Shown one piece after another: positions 28,021 to 36,988 of a stretch of DNA of 64,000 nt (position 1 is its first letter; each line of letters opens with the position of its first letter). The notes under the pieces are model-generated. The model was not told the DNA's origin, ran no database searches, and was given only the letters and a program-made list of their open reading frames with translations. Origin of the DNA: Nonlabens sp. (GTDB lineage Bacteria > Bacteroidota > Bacteroidia > Flavobacteriales > Flavobacteriaceae); the NCBI RefSeq assembly GCF_018401815.1, contig NZ_JAGYKG010000002.1, positions 186,001 through 250,000 on the forward strand. Reading direction: 5' to 3'. Position numbers and translations under genes: made by a program.

Positions 28021-31000
28021 ATGAGAAAAGTTATAGCTTATTTTATCAAGCATCATGTGGCAGTAAATGTCGTTATTGCTGCATTTGTTATTTTTGGTGT
28101 TTTAGGAGCTCTTTCTTTAAAATCTTCTTTCTTTCCATTAGTAGATTCTAAAACCATCACTATCAATGTGATCTATCCAGGTGCTGCTCCTCAAGAGATT
28201 GAAGAAGGTGTGGTGCTTAAAATTGAAGATAACCTCAAGGGTATAGAAGGGATTGATCGAGTGACTTCGGCATCAAGAGAAAATTCTGGAACCATTACTA
28301 TAGAGATTATTAAAGGCTATAATATTGACTTTATGTTACTGGAAGTCAAGAACGCTGTAGATCGAGTGTCTTCATTCCCTACAGGTATGGAACCACTGGT
28401 GGTGGCAAAAAGAGAAGAATCCCGACCTACGATTACATTTGCGTTAAGTGGGAAAAACGTACCTCTTAAAACGCTTAAACAACTGGCTAGAGATGTAGAA
28501 AATGACTTGAGAGCTATAGACGGTATTTCGCAAATCTCGATCACAGGGTATCCTGCTGAAGAAATTGAAATTGCCGTAAATGAAAATACCCTTTTAGCGT
28601 ACCAAATTAGCTTTCAAGAAATAGCAGATGCCGTTGCCGCTTCTAATATTTTGACGACTGGGGGAAATATTAAAACAGATACAGAAGAATACCTGATACG
28701 AGCTAATAACAGAAATTATTATGGGGACGAGCTGAATTATATTCCAGTAAGAACGCAGCCAGATGGCACTATCATCTATCTTAAAGATGTGGCTGAAGTA
28801 AGAGACCGCTTTTCTGAAACGCCTAATGCTTCTTATTTTAATGAAGAAAGAGCCGTTAATATTACAGTAACCAGCACAAATGCAGAGGATCTTATCGATA
28901 GTGCTGATAAGGTTAAAGAATATATAGCAGTTTATAACCAGCGTTCTAGCAATGTGCAGCTCACCGTGGTTAGAGATCTTTCTATTACCTTAAATCAACG
29001 TACAGCATTGCTTACAGAGAATGCGATCGTAGGAATGTTGTTGGTGCTGTTCTTTTTATCCATTTTCTTAAATACCAGATTAGCGTTTTGGGTGGCTTTT
29101 GGTTTACCTATAGCCTTCTTAGGGATGTTTATTTTTGCAGGTCAGTTTGATGTGACGATCAACGTGCTTTCTCTTTTTGGAATGATCATCGTTATAGGGA
29201 TTTTAGTAGATGATGGTATTGTGATTGCAGAGAATATTTACCAGCATTACGAAGATGGCAAGGACCCTATTCAGGCAGCAATTGATGGGACTATGGAGGT
29301 GATACCCCCTATTTTAAGTGCTATTATCACTACTATACTGGCTTTTTCTACCTTTTTATTTTTAGACGGCAGGATAGGAGAGTTTTTTGGGGAAGTGTCT
29401 GTCATTGTGATTTTGACCCTATTGGTCTCATTGATAGAAGCATTGATCATATTGCCCGCTCACCTAGCGCATTCTAAAGCTTTAAAATCAAGGTCTGATG
29501 TCCCTAAGAAAGGAATAGCACAACTGTTTCAAAAAATGCGTTTTGTAAATGATTACGGCGATAAAGCCATGAACTGGATGCGAGACAAAATGTATGCTCC
29601 GGCATTGAGGTTTACCTTAAAGTACAAGTTGTTAGCTTTTGCATTTTTTGTTGCGGCATTAATTTTAACCATAGGTTCTGTTAAGGGCGGTGTCGTTGGT
29701 GTTACCTTATTTCCTAGTATATCCAGTGATCAAGTATCGGTGACTCTTTCCATGCCTAATGGAACGGCAGAACGCATTACGGACTCTATTATTTCTTCTA
29801 TTGAAGAAAAGGCCAAGATCGTCAATATAGAATTGACTAAAGAATACTTAACCGACGAGAAATATGGAGATACAGTTCAGTTATTTGAGAACATTATTAG
29901 GTCTCAAAGTTCCTCTTCTTCTGCTAGCCTTTCTATCAATTTGCTCCCTGGAGAAACCCGACCTGAAGAATTAAAATCTCCTATTGTGGCAAACCGACTC
30001 AGAGAACTGGTAGGAAATGTGCCTGGTGCAGAAAGCCTCACTTTTGGATCTGGAGGTAATTTTGGAGGTAGTCCAGTGGCGGTATCTCTTTTAAGTAATG
30101 ATATAGAGGAGCTAAAAGCCGCTACGGAAGATTTTAAAGAAATACTAGAACAAAACCCCTTATTAAAAGATATTGAAGATAACGACCCCGCTGGGATCAA
30201 AGAGATCAAATTAGAACTCAATGATAACGCCTATGCGTTAGGTCTTAATTCGAGAGCGGTAATGGCTCAGGTAAGAGCTGCGTTTTTTGGTCGTGAGGCC
30301 CAGCGTTTTCAACGCGGTCAGGATGAGATAAGAGTTTGGGTGCGTTATGATAGAGATAATCGCAACAGCATTAAAGATTTAGACGAACTTAGAATTAGCA
30401 CCCCTTCTGGTAGTAAAGTGCCCTTGCGCGATCTAGCAAGTTACTCCATAGAGCGCGGTGATGTAGTGATCAATCATTTAGAAGGGCGTAGAGAGATTTT
30501 GATCAGCGCAGACCTGAAAGATCCCAATCAAAGTGCGACAGATATTCTCGACGACATACGTCAAAATATCGTTCCAGAACTACAGAAAAAATATCCTACC
30601 GTTGCTCCTAATTACTTGAGTGGACAGGCACGGGAAGCAGAAAAAATTTCCAGCAGTGCTCAATTTATTTTTCCAATTGTATTGCTGCTCATTTATTTTG
30701 TGATTGCCTTTACCTTTCGCAGTGGTACGCAACCTATTATGTTGATTTTATTGATTCCATTTAGTTTTACAGCAGTAGCTTGGGGACACTGGATCCATGG
30801 TTTTCCAGTTAATATTTTATCCATGTTAGGAATTATCGCGCTTATAGGAATTATGGTCAACGATGGACTTGTTCTTATAGGTAAATTTAATTCGTTAATT
30901 AAGGACGGGTTGAAGTTTGATGAGGCTTTAATTGAAGCAGGTAAAAGCAGGTTTAGAGCTATTTTCTTAACTTCTTTAACTACAGTAGCAGGTTTAGCTC

Positions 31001-31239
31001 CTTTACTATTAGAAAAGAGCAGACAGGCACAATTTTTAAAACCTATGGCGATTTCAATCTCGTACGGAATAGGGATGGCGACATTATTGACCCTCTTATT
31101 ATTGCCACTTTTCCTTAGTTTTGGAAATAATTTCAAGGTTTGGATACATTGGTTAAAAACGGGAGAAGCTATCGATAAAACGGAGTTGACAAGTGTTGCA
31201 AAAGAGCAAAAAGCATTAGAAGATTATGAAAATGAATAA
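28021..31239 (+). CDS. RND multidrug efflux permease (HAE1-type)
   Basis: The 1072-residue inner-membrane transporter has the usual twelve helices and two large periplasmic loops. The proton-relay pair is in ILVDDGIVIAENIY, and the mirrored segment in the second half is GIMVNDGLVLIGKFN. Starts MRKVIAYFIKHHVAVNVV. It exports hydrophobic compounds by proton antiport; substrates are not predictable. Family members in Bacteroidota with this adaptor type are annotated as efflux RND transporter permease. It overlaps the channel gene by 14 bases. Confidence 0.93.
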   Translation: MRKVIAYFIKHHVAVNVVIAAFVIFGVLGALSLKSSFFPLVDSKTITINVIYPGAAPQEIEEGVVLKIEDNLKGIEGIDRVTSASRENSGTITIEIIKGYNIDFMLLEVKNAVDRVSSFPTGMEPLVVAKREESRPTITFALSGKNVPLKTLKQLARDVENDLRAIDGISQISITGYPAEEIEIAVNENTLLAYQISFQEIADAVAASNILTTGGNIKTDTEEYLIRANNRNYYGDELNYIPVRTQPDGTIIYLKDVAEVRDRFSETPNASYFNEERAVNITVTSTNAEDLIDSADKVKEYIAVYNQRSSNVQLTVVRDLSITLNQRTALLTENAIVGMLLVLFFLSIFLNTRLAFWVAFGLPIAFLGMFIFAGQFDVTINVLSLFGMIIVIGILVDDGIVIAENIYQHYEDGKDPIQAAIDGTMEVIPPILSAIITTILAFSTFLFLDGRIGEFFGEVSVIVILTLLVSLIEALIILPAHLAHSKALKSRSDVPKKGIAQLFQKMRFVNDYGDKAMNWMRDKMYAPALRFTLKYKLLAFAFFVAALILTIGSVKGGVVGVTLFPSISSDQVSVTLSMPNGTAERITDSIISSIEEKAKIVNIELTKEYLTDEKYGDTVQLFENIIRSQSSSSSASLSINLLPGETRPEELKSPIVANRLRELVGNVPGAESLTFGSGGNFGGSPVAVSLLSNDIEELKAATEDFKEILEQNPLLKDIEDNDPAGIKEIKLELNDNAYALGLNSRAVMAQVRAAFFGREAQRFQRGQDEIRVWVRYDRDNRNSIKDLDELRISTPSGSKVPLRDLASYSIERGDVVINHLEGRREILISADLKDPNQSATDILDDIRQNIVPELQKKYPTVAPNYLSGQAREAEKISSSAQFIFPIVLLLIYFVIAFTFRSGTQPIMLILLIPFSFTAVAWGHWIHGFPVNILSMLGIIALIGIMVNDGLVLIGKFNSLIKDGLKFDEALIEAGKSRFRAIFLTSLTTVAGLAPLLLEKSRQAQFLKPMAISISYGIGMATLLTLLLLPLFLSFGNNFKVWIHWLKTGEAIDKTELTSVAKEQKALEDYENE

Positions 31240-32593
31240 GCTGGTAGTTAGTTTAGGTGTTTTGTTGTGTTTCGCTTTCGCGAAAGCGTACTCGCAACCA
31301 TCTATAGAAGCCTTATTGAGTAGAGAGCAAGCCATACAGCTGATGCTGGAGAATAATTACGGGATCAAAATAGCAAAAAACACGACTAAAATAGCCGAGA
31401 ACAATTCTGGTATTTTAAATTCAGGCTACTTGCCTTCTTTACAAGGAAATGCAGGTGCCTCTAGAGATGAAAATGATTCCAATACAGATTTTAACGGGGC
31501 AGTGGATCAAAATGGAGCTGTCAGGGAAGATATAACAATTAACAATGCCCAGACGACTCAATACAATGCTGGGCTATCTCTTAATTACACTTTATTTGAT
31601 GGTTTAGGGCGCTTGTACAATTACAAACGTCTTCAAGAGCAATATCAGTTGAGCCAGTTGGAAGTGCGTTCTACTATAGAAAATACGACTGTTCAATTGA
31701 TGAGCGTGTACTTAGAAATTGCGCGACTCACAGAAAATGTAAGGGTGCTCGAAGAGAATTTAGAAATCTCTAAGAAACGAGAGCAGCGGGCTGCGTATCA
31801 ATTTGAATATGGTCAAGTTAATAAGTTAGAGGTTCTCAACGCTCGAGTAGATATTAATACGGATAGCATAACTATTTTGAACACAAAGCAGTTGTTGCGC
31901 AATACCAAACGCGATCTCAACCTATTGCTCAACAGTGAGCTTCAGGCTAATTTTGTAGTAGATACCACGGTGGTATTACAAAACATGTTGGTGATGGATA
32001 GCTATTTAGAAAAAGTACCCAATAATAACGTGCGTTTATTGCAGTCGGCCTCCAATTTACAAATAAGCGATTACGACATTAGAACCTCCAGAGCGCTGTT
32101 ATTGCCTAGAATAGGTTTAACAGGTTCTTATGGATGGAATCAATCCATCAACCCACCAACAGCATTTTTCCCCTCGACGACCAGAACAGGTTCCAATATT
32201 GCGGTAGGAGCTAATTTAACTTGGGATATTTTTGACGGTGGTCGTTCGATTAACGGCTTGCGCAATGCTAAAATTTCATATGAAAACGAAGCGCTTTTTA
32301 AAAGTCAATTGGAACAAGAAGTGGCTCGTGATGTAGCAAATGCCAAAGGAAATTACACCAATGCGTTGGCGATTTATAGCATGCAAGAACAAAATGTACT
32401 GACCAATAAAAGCAATTTTGAAAGGTCACAAGAACAATTTAAATTAGGTCAAGTTTCCAGCATTGAATTTCGACAGGCACAAGTGAATCTGCTCAATGCA
32501 GCAACCATCAAGAATTTAGCAAAATACGACGCTAAACTAGCAGAGTACCAACTGTTGCAACTCGCGGGGCAACTATTGAATGTTCCTTTATGA
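31226..32593 (+). CDS. TolC-family outer membrane efflux channel
   Basis: A 455-residue protein with a Sec signal (MKMNKLVVSLGVLLCFAFAKAYSQ) followed by two repeated TolC units with long helices, e.g. LSREQAIQLMLENNYGIKIAKNTTKIAENN and RSQEQFKLGQVSSIEFRQAQ (each shortened here to family hallmarks). It forms the trimeric outer membrane duct of the efflux system. Start ATG 31226 overlaps the permease gene; ATG 31232 is also possible. The hydrophobic core end of the signal peptide (AFAKA) is encoded by a perfect copy of the chromosomal palindrome at 31273. Confidence 0.92.
   Translation: MKMNKLVVSLGVLLCFAFAKAYSQPSIEALLSREQAIQLMLENNYGIKIAKNTTKIAENNSGILNSGYLPSLQGNAGASRDENDSNTDFNGAVDQNGAVREDITINNAQTTQYNAGLSLNYTLFDGLGRLYNYKRLQEQYQLSQLEVRSTIENTTVQLMSVYLEIARLTENVRVLEENLEISKKREQRAAYQFEYGQVNKLEVLNARVDINTDSITILNTKQLLRNTKRDLNLLLNSELQANFVVDTTVVLQNMLVMDSYLEKVPNNNVRLLQSASNLQISDYDIRTSRALLLPRIGLTGSYGWNQSINPPTAFFPSTTRTGSNIAVGANLTWDIFDGGRSINGLRNAKISYENEALFKSQLEQEVARDVANAKGNYTNALAIYSMQEQNVLTNKSNFERSQEQFKLGQVSSIEFRQAQVNLLNAATIKNLAKYDAKLAEYQLLQLAGQLLNVPL
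31273..31288. repeat. Palindrome CGCTTTCGCGAAAGCG (coding, signal peptide)
   Basis: Perfect 16-bp copy; encodes AFAKA in the tolC-type signal peptide just before the predicted cleavage site. Confidence 0.9.
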
Positions 32594-32769
32594 TAGAGCA
32601 TTTTTTTACTTGTCCTCATTGTTGGCAAGAAATTTCTATGTTATTAGACCCTGCTTATTCACAGACTTATGTAGAGGATTGTGAGGTATGCTGTAACCCT
32701 ATAGAGTTAAAAGTTATCTTTGAAGAAGGGGAATTAGCTAGTTTTGATGTTATAGAACTAGGACAGTAA
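32590..32769 (+). CDS. CPXCG-motif cysteine-rich small protein
   Basis: Too short for standard gene lists: 59 residues from ATG 32590, overlapping the channel gene stop as ATGA. It begins MIEHFFTCPHCWQEISML and continues with EDCEVCCNPIELKVIF, so two CxxC pairs make a small zinc ribbon. This is the CPXCG-motif family; the usual CPxCG is CPHCW here. Function unknown. Translational coupling puts it last in the efflux operon. Confidence 0.85.
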   Translation: MIEHFFTCPHCWQEISMLLDPAYSQTYVEDCEVCCNPIELKVIFEEGELASFDVIELGQ

Positions 32770-32892
32770 ATATTTTATCGAATTCTCTTGTATCAGGATG
32801 AAATTGTGTGTATTTTTGCCATCAAATAAAACAGGAAGCCGTCAGTGTAATGATCTGAAGTTTTTACAACAAGTGGCTAGCAGTTTTTATAT

Positions 32893-32965
<73 letters not shown>

Positions 32966-32972
32966 CTAAGGT

Positions 32973-33005
32973 AAAAAGCTCTTGAGAAATCAAGAGCTTT
33001 TTTTT
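32973..33005 (+). terminator. tRNA-fMet terminator
   Basis: AAAAGCTCTTGA, loop GAAA, TCAAGAGCTTTT with eight T residues, starting nine bases after the tRNA. Confidence 0.88.
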
Positions 33006-33031
33006 GACCTGATTTGACGCTATTTTGCTTG

Positions 33032-33142
33032 TCGTATACGATACCGCACAGGTTTTGGCTGGAATCGATCTTGATTCATCAAGCATCACTCTGTGAATAC
33101 CTATACACTCTAACAGAGGTTTTAAATACATCTAGGCAGTAG
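33032..33142 (+). pseudogene. Possible tyrosine-recombinase C-terminal scrap
   Basis: Reading +, one frame gives VLAGIDLDSSSITL and, after a one-base shift, EYLYTLTEVLNTSRQ then stop. The pieces resemble the end of phage-type integrases (AGIDL... GHSSITT...YTH...). The match is short and needs a frameshift, so this is tentative. Its position directly beside the tRNA attachment site is where an island integrase is expected. Confidence 0.25.
33033..33046. repeat. Left copy of 14-bp inverted end repeat
   Basis: CGTATACGATACCG; its reverse complement matches 13 of 14 bases at 44926-44939, near the other island end. Confidence 0.5.
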
Positions 33143-33546
33143 TTTGATCCAACTGGCGCTCGCAATCCATCATAGTACAAGCTCTTGCCTACACGTATAA
33201 GGCTTGTTATGATACCAACGCTCCTATTTCTGTTATTGGATCATCTAAGCCTCCACATTGCTGTCAGGGGTTTGTATAGAAGAGGGTGAGAATACAGCAG
33301 CTGGGTGGGTTTCTTTCGCTTTTCCGAGTAGAAATTCAGCTCTATTTTCAATTTCGGTTTCGTTCTATTCGTTCAATTCAAGATAAGGTGCAAGAGATTC
33401 AATGCCGCCCGAATAATGAGGTCATTCTATTAAAAACTTTCACATTGGAAACCATTAATTTAAGGAAATAGCCCATGGTGGAAAGATAATTCAACGGTAG
33501 TTACTTTGTTTACGGGAAACCCTAACCATTAATTTTACGCATTATT
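33143..33546. other. Non-coding stretch inside island, left end
   Basis: About 400 bases with short open frames on both strands, none with a convincing start, composition or family. It may be remnant sequence; I recognise nothing in it. Confidence 0.4.
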
Positions 33547-34389
33547 TTAATCACTAGATTGATAGCCGTAAATATTAATAGAGAGTCTTGGTTTATCTTT
33601 TTCGTAAAATTCACCAGACATTTTCCATTCGTCAGTTCCATTAAATTTATAATAATAATCGTCTGTTTTACCTTTTTTATCAAACTTTAAAAAAGGATTC
33701 AAACTATAATAACGACTATTAGTCATTTTATTCTCAGGAATCGTTCTAGTTATTAAGATATAAAAATTTAATTTTTCTTTTACTTCAAAATCATCAAAAT
33801 CTAAAACAATCTTTTCATCTAGTACACTTAGATCATCTATTGAAATTAATTCAGTAATAGGGTTATTCAACATAAACTTTGCAGAGTCGGATTCATAAAT
33901 TTGAAAATTAATAGTACCGTCGCTCAAAAAATGTGGACGTTGTTTGATAGGTAATTCAACACTAGTTATAATTGAATTAGCTGGTATATTTATTTTAAAT
34001 GCATATGTTCCCATATAGTCTAAACCTAATTGAAAATTTGTTGTGATTTTATCATTAAGTTTCTTATTCTCTCCGTTTGTTAATAGTATTGTTTCAAGTT
34101 CAACATGTCTTGGGTTCAAAACTATTGTATCATTTAAATCACTAGATTCAGAAATTAACTCTTGATAGCCAAGCATTCTAAATTCGATCGTATCATTTTT
34201 CGAAGTATTTAATTTAAATTTCCCACTATTATCAGTTACAGTAAACTTATGCGTGGAGCGATTGTATATCGAAACAAAGTTCAAAGGATGTTTGTTTTTA
34301 GCATCAATAACAATTGAATTTATTGTCTGCCCATATAAAAATGAGTAAACACTTATATATAAAGTAATAAGTATGATTATTTTTTTCAT
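33547..34389 (-). CDS. Secreted protein with carboxypeptidase-regulatory-like domain
   Basis: A 280-residue protein with a Sec signal (MKKIIILITLYISVYSFLYG, then QTINS). Residues 22-95 (SIVIDAKNKHPLNFVSIYNR, then GKFKLNTSKNDTIEFRMLGYQE) are a CarboxypepD_reg-like beta sandwich, as found in TonB-dependent and surface proteins. The rest is beta-rich and unrecognised. It is probably periplasmic or surface-exposed. No TonB barrel or type IX C-terminal domain is present, so it is a stand-alone protein rather than a receptor. Island gene with low GC like its neighbours. Confidence 0.7.
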   Translation of the reverse strand: MKKIIILITLYISVYSFLYGQTINSIVIDAKNKHPLNFVSIYNRSTHKFTVTDNSGKFKLNTSKNDTIEFRMLGYQELISESSDLNDTIVLNPRHVELETILLTNGENKKLNDKITTNFQLGLDYMGTYAFKINIPANSIITSVELPIKQRPHFLSDGTINFQIYESDSAKFMLNNPITELISIDDLSVLDEKIVLDFDDFEVKEKLNFYILITRTIPENKMTNSRYYSLNPFLKFDKKGKTDDYYYKFNGTDEWKMSGEFYEKDKPRLSINIYGYQSSD

Positions 34390-34437
34390 AATTTAAATTT
34401 TAATAATTAGGCTGTACGTAATTACAGCCTAATTAAT

Positions 34438-34698
34438 TTAACATGGCTCAGTAGTTGTCCATGAATCACCAAGTTGAACCCAAAGAATAGTTACAGAATG
34501 CGTAACGATTCTAAAGCTTGTTCCATCTGGATAATCAACACAGGGTCCAGGTGAGTCTTTTACACCAGTGCCTAAAATTCTTCCTGCTTGTTCAACATTG
34601 CCACTAGATTGAGGGATGTACCCATTTGCATCAATAAATAGTGCTCCTGAAACCACCATTAAACCTAACACAGTTTTTTTAAATTTACTTATTAACAT
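34438..34698 (-). CDS. Small secreted protein of unknown function
   Basis: An 86-residue protein with an N-terminal hydrophobic signal (KKTVLGLMVVSGALFIDANG) and a short mature part containing two cysteines (Cys53 and the final Cys86) and the phrase DSPGPCVDYPDGTSFRI. I do not recognise it. The two cysteines could form a disulfide in the periplasm or outside. It lies 49 bases upstream of the carboxypeptidase-regulatory-like gene on the same strand, perhaps as a pair. Confidence 0.55.
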   Translation of the reverse strand: MLISKFKKTVLGLMVVSGALFIDANGYIPQSSGNVEQAGRILGTGVKDSPGPCVDYPDGTSFRIVTHSVTILWVQLGDSWTTTEPC

Positions 34699-34920
34699 AA
34701 TATAAAGTTATAATTTGAAATACAGATTTTAAAGTCACTGTCTCCAATACTCTGACTTGTTCTCAATCAACTGTTGTCTAATTATGGGTTAACTTTAATG
34801 ATGTACCTTAAGCAGGTTAGCTTATTTGATCTCAATTTTAGTATTAAAAAATTGATTGTCAAATGATTATGATCATACAGGTATGAAAAATATTTTAATA
34901 TATGATTTGAGAACTGTTGA

Positions 34921-35397
34921 CTTTTCGATAATTGTAACGCTTTTCATAGTGCTGTTAAGTGGGAGAAACATTTTTTTAAGTATGATAATTTGTCTTTAAA
35001 TAAGTCCGTTACGACCACATCTATTTCACAGAAGGAATTTTATATAATTGATTTCTTAGAGAAAGCCGCTAAAAAGGATATTCAAGATCGAATTGATAGC
35101 GAAATATAGTGGGAAAACCGAAGGTTAAAAGAAATTGAAGAGGCTAGAGTGGCCAAAATAAAAGCAAAAGAGGTTTCAGATTTTAAGCTGTTGATTAATT
35201 CATCTGTTAGGTGGCATAAGTCACAACAATTAAGAAATTACTTGAGTACTTATGAAGATAGGATGAAGTCCAACGGAGAGTTAACTGAAGAGGTTATTAA
35301 TTGGCTCGATTGGGCACGTAAAAAAGCAGATTGGTAGGATCCTTTTATGGAAGCAGAGGAGGACATTTTTCAAGATGTAGATCGGGGTTTGTTCTAG
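34921..35397 (+). pseudogene. Broken gene with two in-frame TAG stops (unrecognised, mobile-type remnant)
   Basis: One frame stays coherent for 159 codons apart from two TAG codons: it reads DNCNAFHSAVKWEKHFFKYD, later IDSEI-stop-WENRRLKEI, then SSVRWHKSQQLRNYLSTYED, WLDWARKKADW-stop-DPFMEAEEDIFQDVDRGLF. The helical, charged C-terminus resembles proteins I have seen in Bacteroidota genomes, but I cannot name the family. The last 20 codons recur at 44084-44143. The 5' end is missing too. It is evidently a remnant of a gene carried by a repeated element. Confidence 0.65.
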
Positions 35398-35482
35398 CTT
35401 TAGCTAAGAATTTATTTTTTCAATTTTAAGCATTGGTTCAACCATTGGTTTGCTTAATATTGTAACCTAACAAGCGTACACG
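35338..35482. repeat. Direct repeat R, intact copy
   Basis: About 145 bases covering the end of the broken gene and its downstream region. The same sequence occurs at the right of the island split in two, at 44084-44177 and 44876-44928, each part roughly 90 percent identical by eye. Confidence 0.8.
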
Positions 35483-35807
35483 ATATATTTAAACGACTGG
35501 CAAATAAGAACCACATCGCCTGGACACCAATGTTGTATGGTGTGGAAGCAGGCGTCGCTGGAATCTCATTAGGAATATTTTTAATTGCTCCGATGATGCA
35601 AAAAAGGAGAGCTAAAACAATAGCAGCTGCACCTATTATTTTTTTATAATTTGTAGCGCACACTAATTTAATTTCTTCACTCGTGACAATATCTGCTTGT
35701 TGGACAAAGGCACTTAAATAAATACCAACCTCGTCTATGCGTTTGTTTTGATATTCTTGAAGAGCAAAATAAACCTCTTTAATTGAATATTCATGATTAG
35801 AGTATCT
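35454..35807 (-). pseudogene. Small membrane protein gene, probably truncated at both ends
   Basis: The open frame runs from a TAG at 35808-35810 to 35454 without an ATG. Its first part reads EVYFALQEYQNKRIDEVGIYLSAF-like (soluble helix), then CATNYKKII and a membrane helix (GAAAIVLALLFCIIGAI), then PNEIPATPASTPYNIGVQAMWFLF. The final residues come from repeat R, which suggests the native C-terminus was replaced by an insertion. A GTG at 35663 could start a 69-residue version. I do not recognise the family. Confidence 0.45.
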
Positions 35808-35855
35808 CTAAATACCTTTTCAATAGTAATTGTTGCTGTCAGCCTTTAAGCAGTC

Positions 35856-36275
35856 TTAATTTTCATAATCTAACTTTATGATACTGTTCAAATCAAAACT
35901 TAATGGCAACTTCACTAAAAGAATTATTTTGGATTGTGTTTGAATTGCAAAATTACCTGAACTTGTTTTTGTGCTAAAAGACGCCCCTTTAAATTCAAAA
36001 GATTCATCAAAATACATCAAGACATAGGGAGAAACGTCTGTAAGAAGCAGTTGGGTATTTGTTTTAGAATGTCGAAACCTTAAAAGCAGGGTCTTTTTAT
36101 TTTTATCAACATGTGGTTTTATGTCAATAATATCTGAATCTGTATCAATTAAGGTATCTATTTTTAGAGAGTGGACATGACCATCAATTAGGTTCAATTT
36201 AAGATCAGCCAGCTTTGATCTCAATTCAATTTGATCTAGCTGATTTTCTTGTTTAATTTTTTGAATATGTTCCAT
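35856..36275 (-). CDS. Hypothetical protein, unrecognised
   Basis: A 139-residue soluble protein: a helical N-terminus (MEHIQKIKQENQLDQIEL) followed by alternating hydrophobic pattern typical of a beta sandwich (TLLLRFRHSKTNTQLLLTDV, SPYVLMYFDESFEFKGASF). No signal peptide, membrane segment or catalytic motif. No recognised relatives. The ATG at 36275 is followed by codon usage like nearby island genes. Confidence 0.5.
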   Translation of the reverse strand: MEHIQKIKQENQLDQIELRSKLADLKLNLIDGHVHSLKIDTLIDTDSDIIDIKPHVDKNKKTLLLRFRHSKTNTQLLLTDVSPYVLMYFDESFEFKGASFSTKTSSGNFAIQTQSKIILLVKLPLSFDLNSIIKLDYEN

Positions 36276-36710
36276 AAAGTTTGATTTACATAATTTATAC
36301 TATGTAAAAGGAACACTAAAAAAAAACTTAGGGTCATTTGTTTTGACGACTGTCCATATACTAAACCACCTTGGCTTTTGTGCTAGGTTGGTATGCTTTT
36401 TTGCATTCCTGATACGTTACAAATTTAATTATAATTACTGAAATGGAATGAATGATTATAATTTATTAATAAATTCTAGTTCTGTGTTTGTAGGCTTCCC
36501 TAAAAATGTAGGCCGAAGAGTCTATCACATATAGGATGCGGAGCGCGTTATTTAGTATTTAACTGTTGACAATCATCAGCAAATAGAAAAGGATTGCCAA
36601 CAGTTAAAAACTAAAGCAACATATTCATTATGAATTAATTAAAAATAAAATATTATATTACAGAACTCTAAAAGGGCTTTTCACAGAACACGTTGTTGGA
36701 AGCTGGCTTA
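36276..36710. other. Non-coding stretch inside island
   Basis: AT-rich, no convincing gene. It contains the inverted repeat at 36558-36608. Confidence 0.5.
36558..36608. repeat. Long inverted repeat (17-bp arms)
   Basis: TTTAACTGTTGACAATC (36558-36574) and GATTGCCAACAGTTAAA (36592-36608) are inverted copies with one mismatch around a 17-base loop. No U tract follows on either strand, so a normal terminator is unlikely. Confidence 0.7.
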
Positions 36711-36988
36711 CTATTTTTCTTTGGTTTTAGTTGAACCTTGACACACATCGCCTTCTTCTATTCCGTAGCGCTATTCTTTTAATGTCTTAATCCGGTCTTG
36801 GGTTAACTTCTCCAAGTAAATTGAAACACACATCGGATGTATACTTCCATAATATCTAGGCTCAGTTTCTGGATACATAACTTTTAATTCTGCATCACGA
36901 AACGTAATCCATATTCTCTCGGATTCTTACAAATTCTCAATGAACGTAGTATCAGCTTTGTAATCAGATAGAATGGTTTTATTTGAAA
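36711..36988 (-). pseudogene. Lysozyme-inhibitor LprI/DUF1311-like remnant
   Basis: On the minus strand one frame reads SDYKADTTFIENL-stop-ESERIWITFRDAELKVMYPE, then YYGSIHPMCVSIYLEKLTQD, RIKTLKE-stop-RYGIEEGDVCQGS. The W-x-x-FRDAE, YGS...C...LT-x-R and GDVC pattern is that of DUF1311/LprI proteins. TAA and TAG interrupt it (the TAG sits where the family usually has Trp), and the N-terminal half with its signal peptide is absent, the frame running into the next gene. Confidence 0.7.

Noticed and set aside
33286..33471. 61-codon plus-strand ORF in the island
   Set aside because: No signal, motif or start context; composition unlike nearby genes. Treated as non-coding.
34921..35397. Genuine TAG recoding in the island
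   Set aside because: The 5' end is missing as well, and neighbouring pseudogenes carry TAA stops and frameshifts, so ordinary decay explains it.
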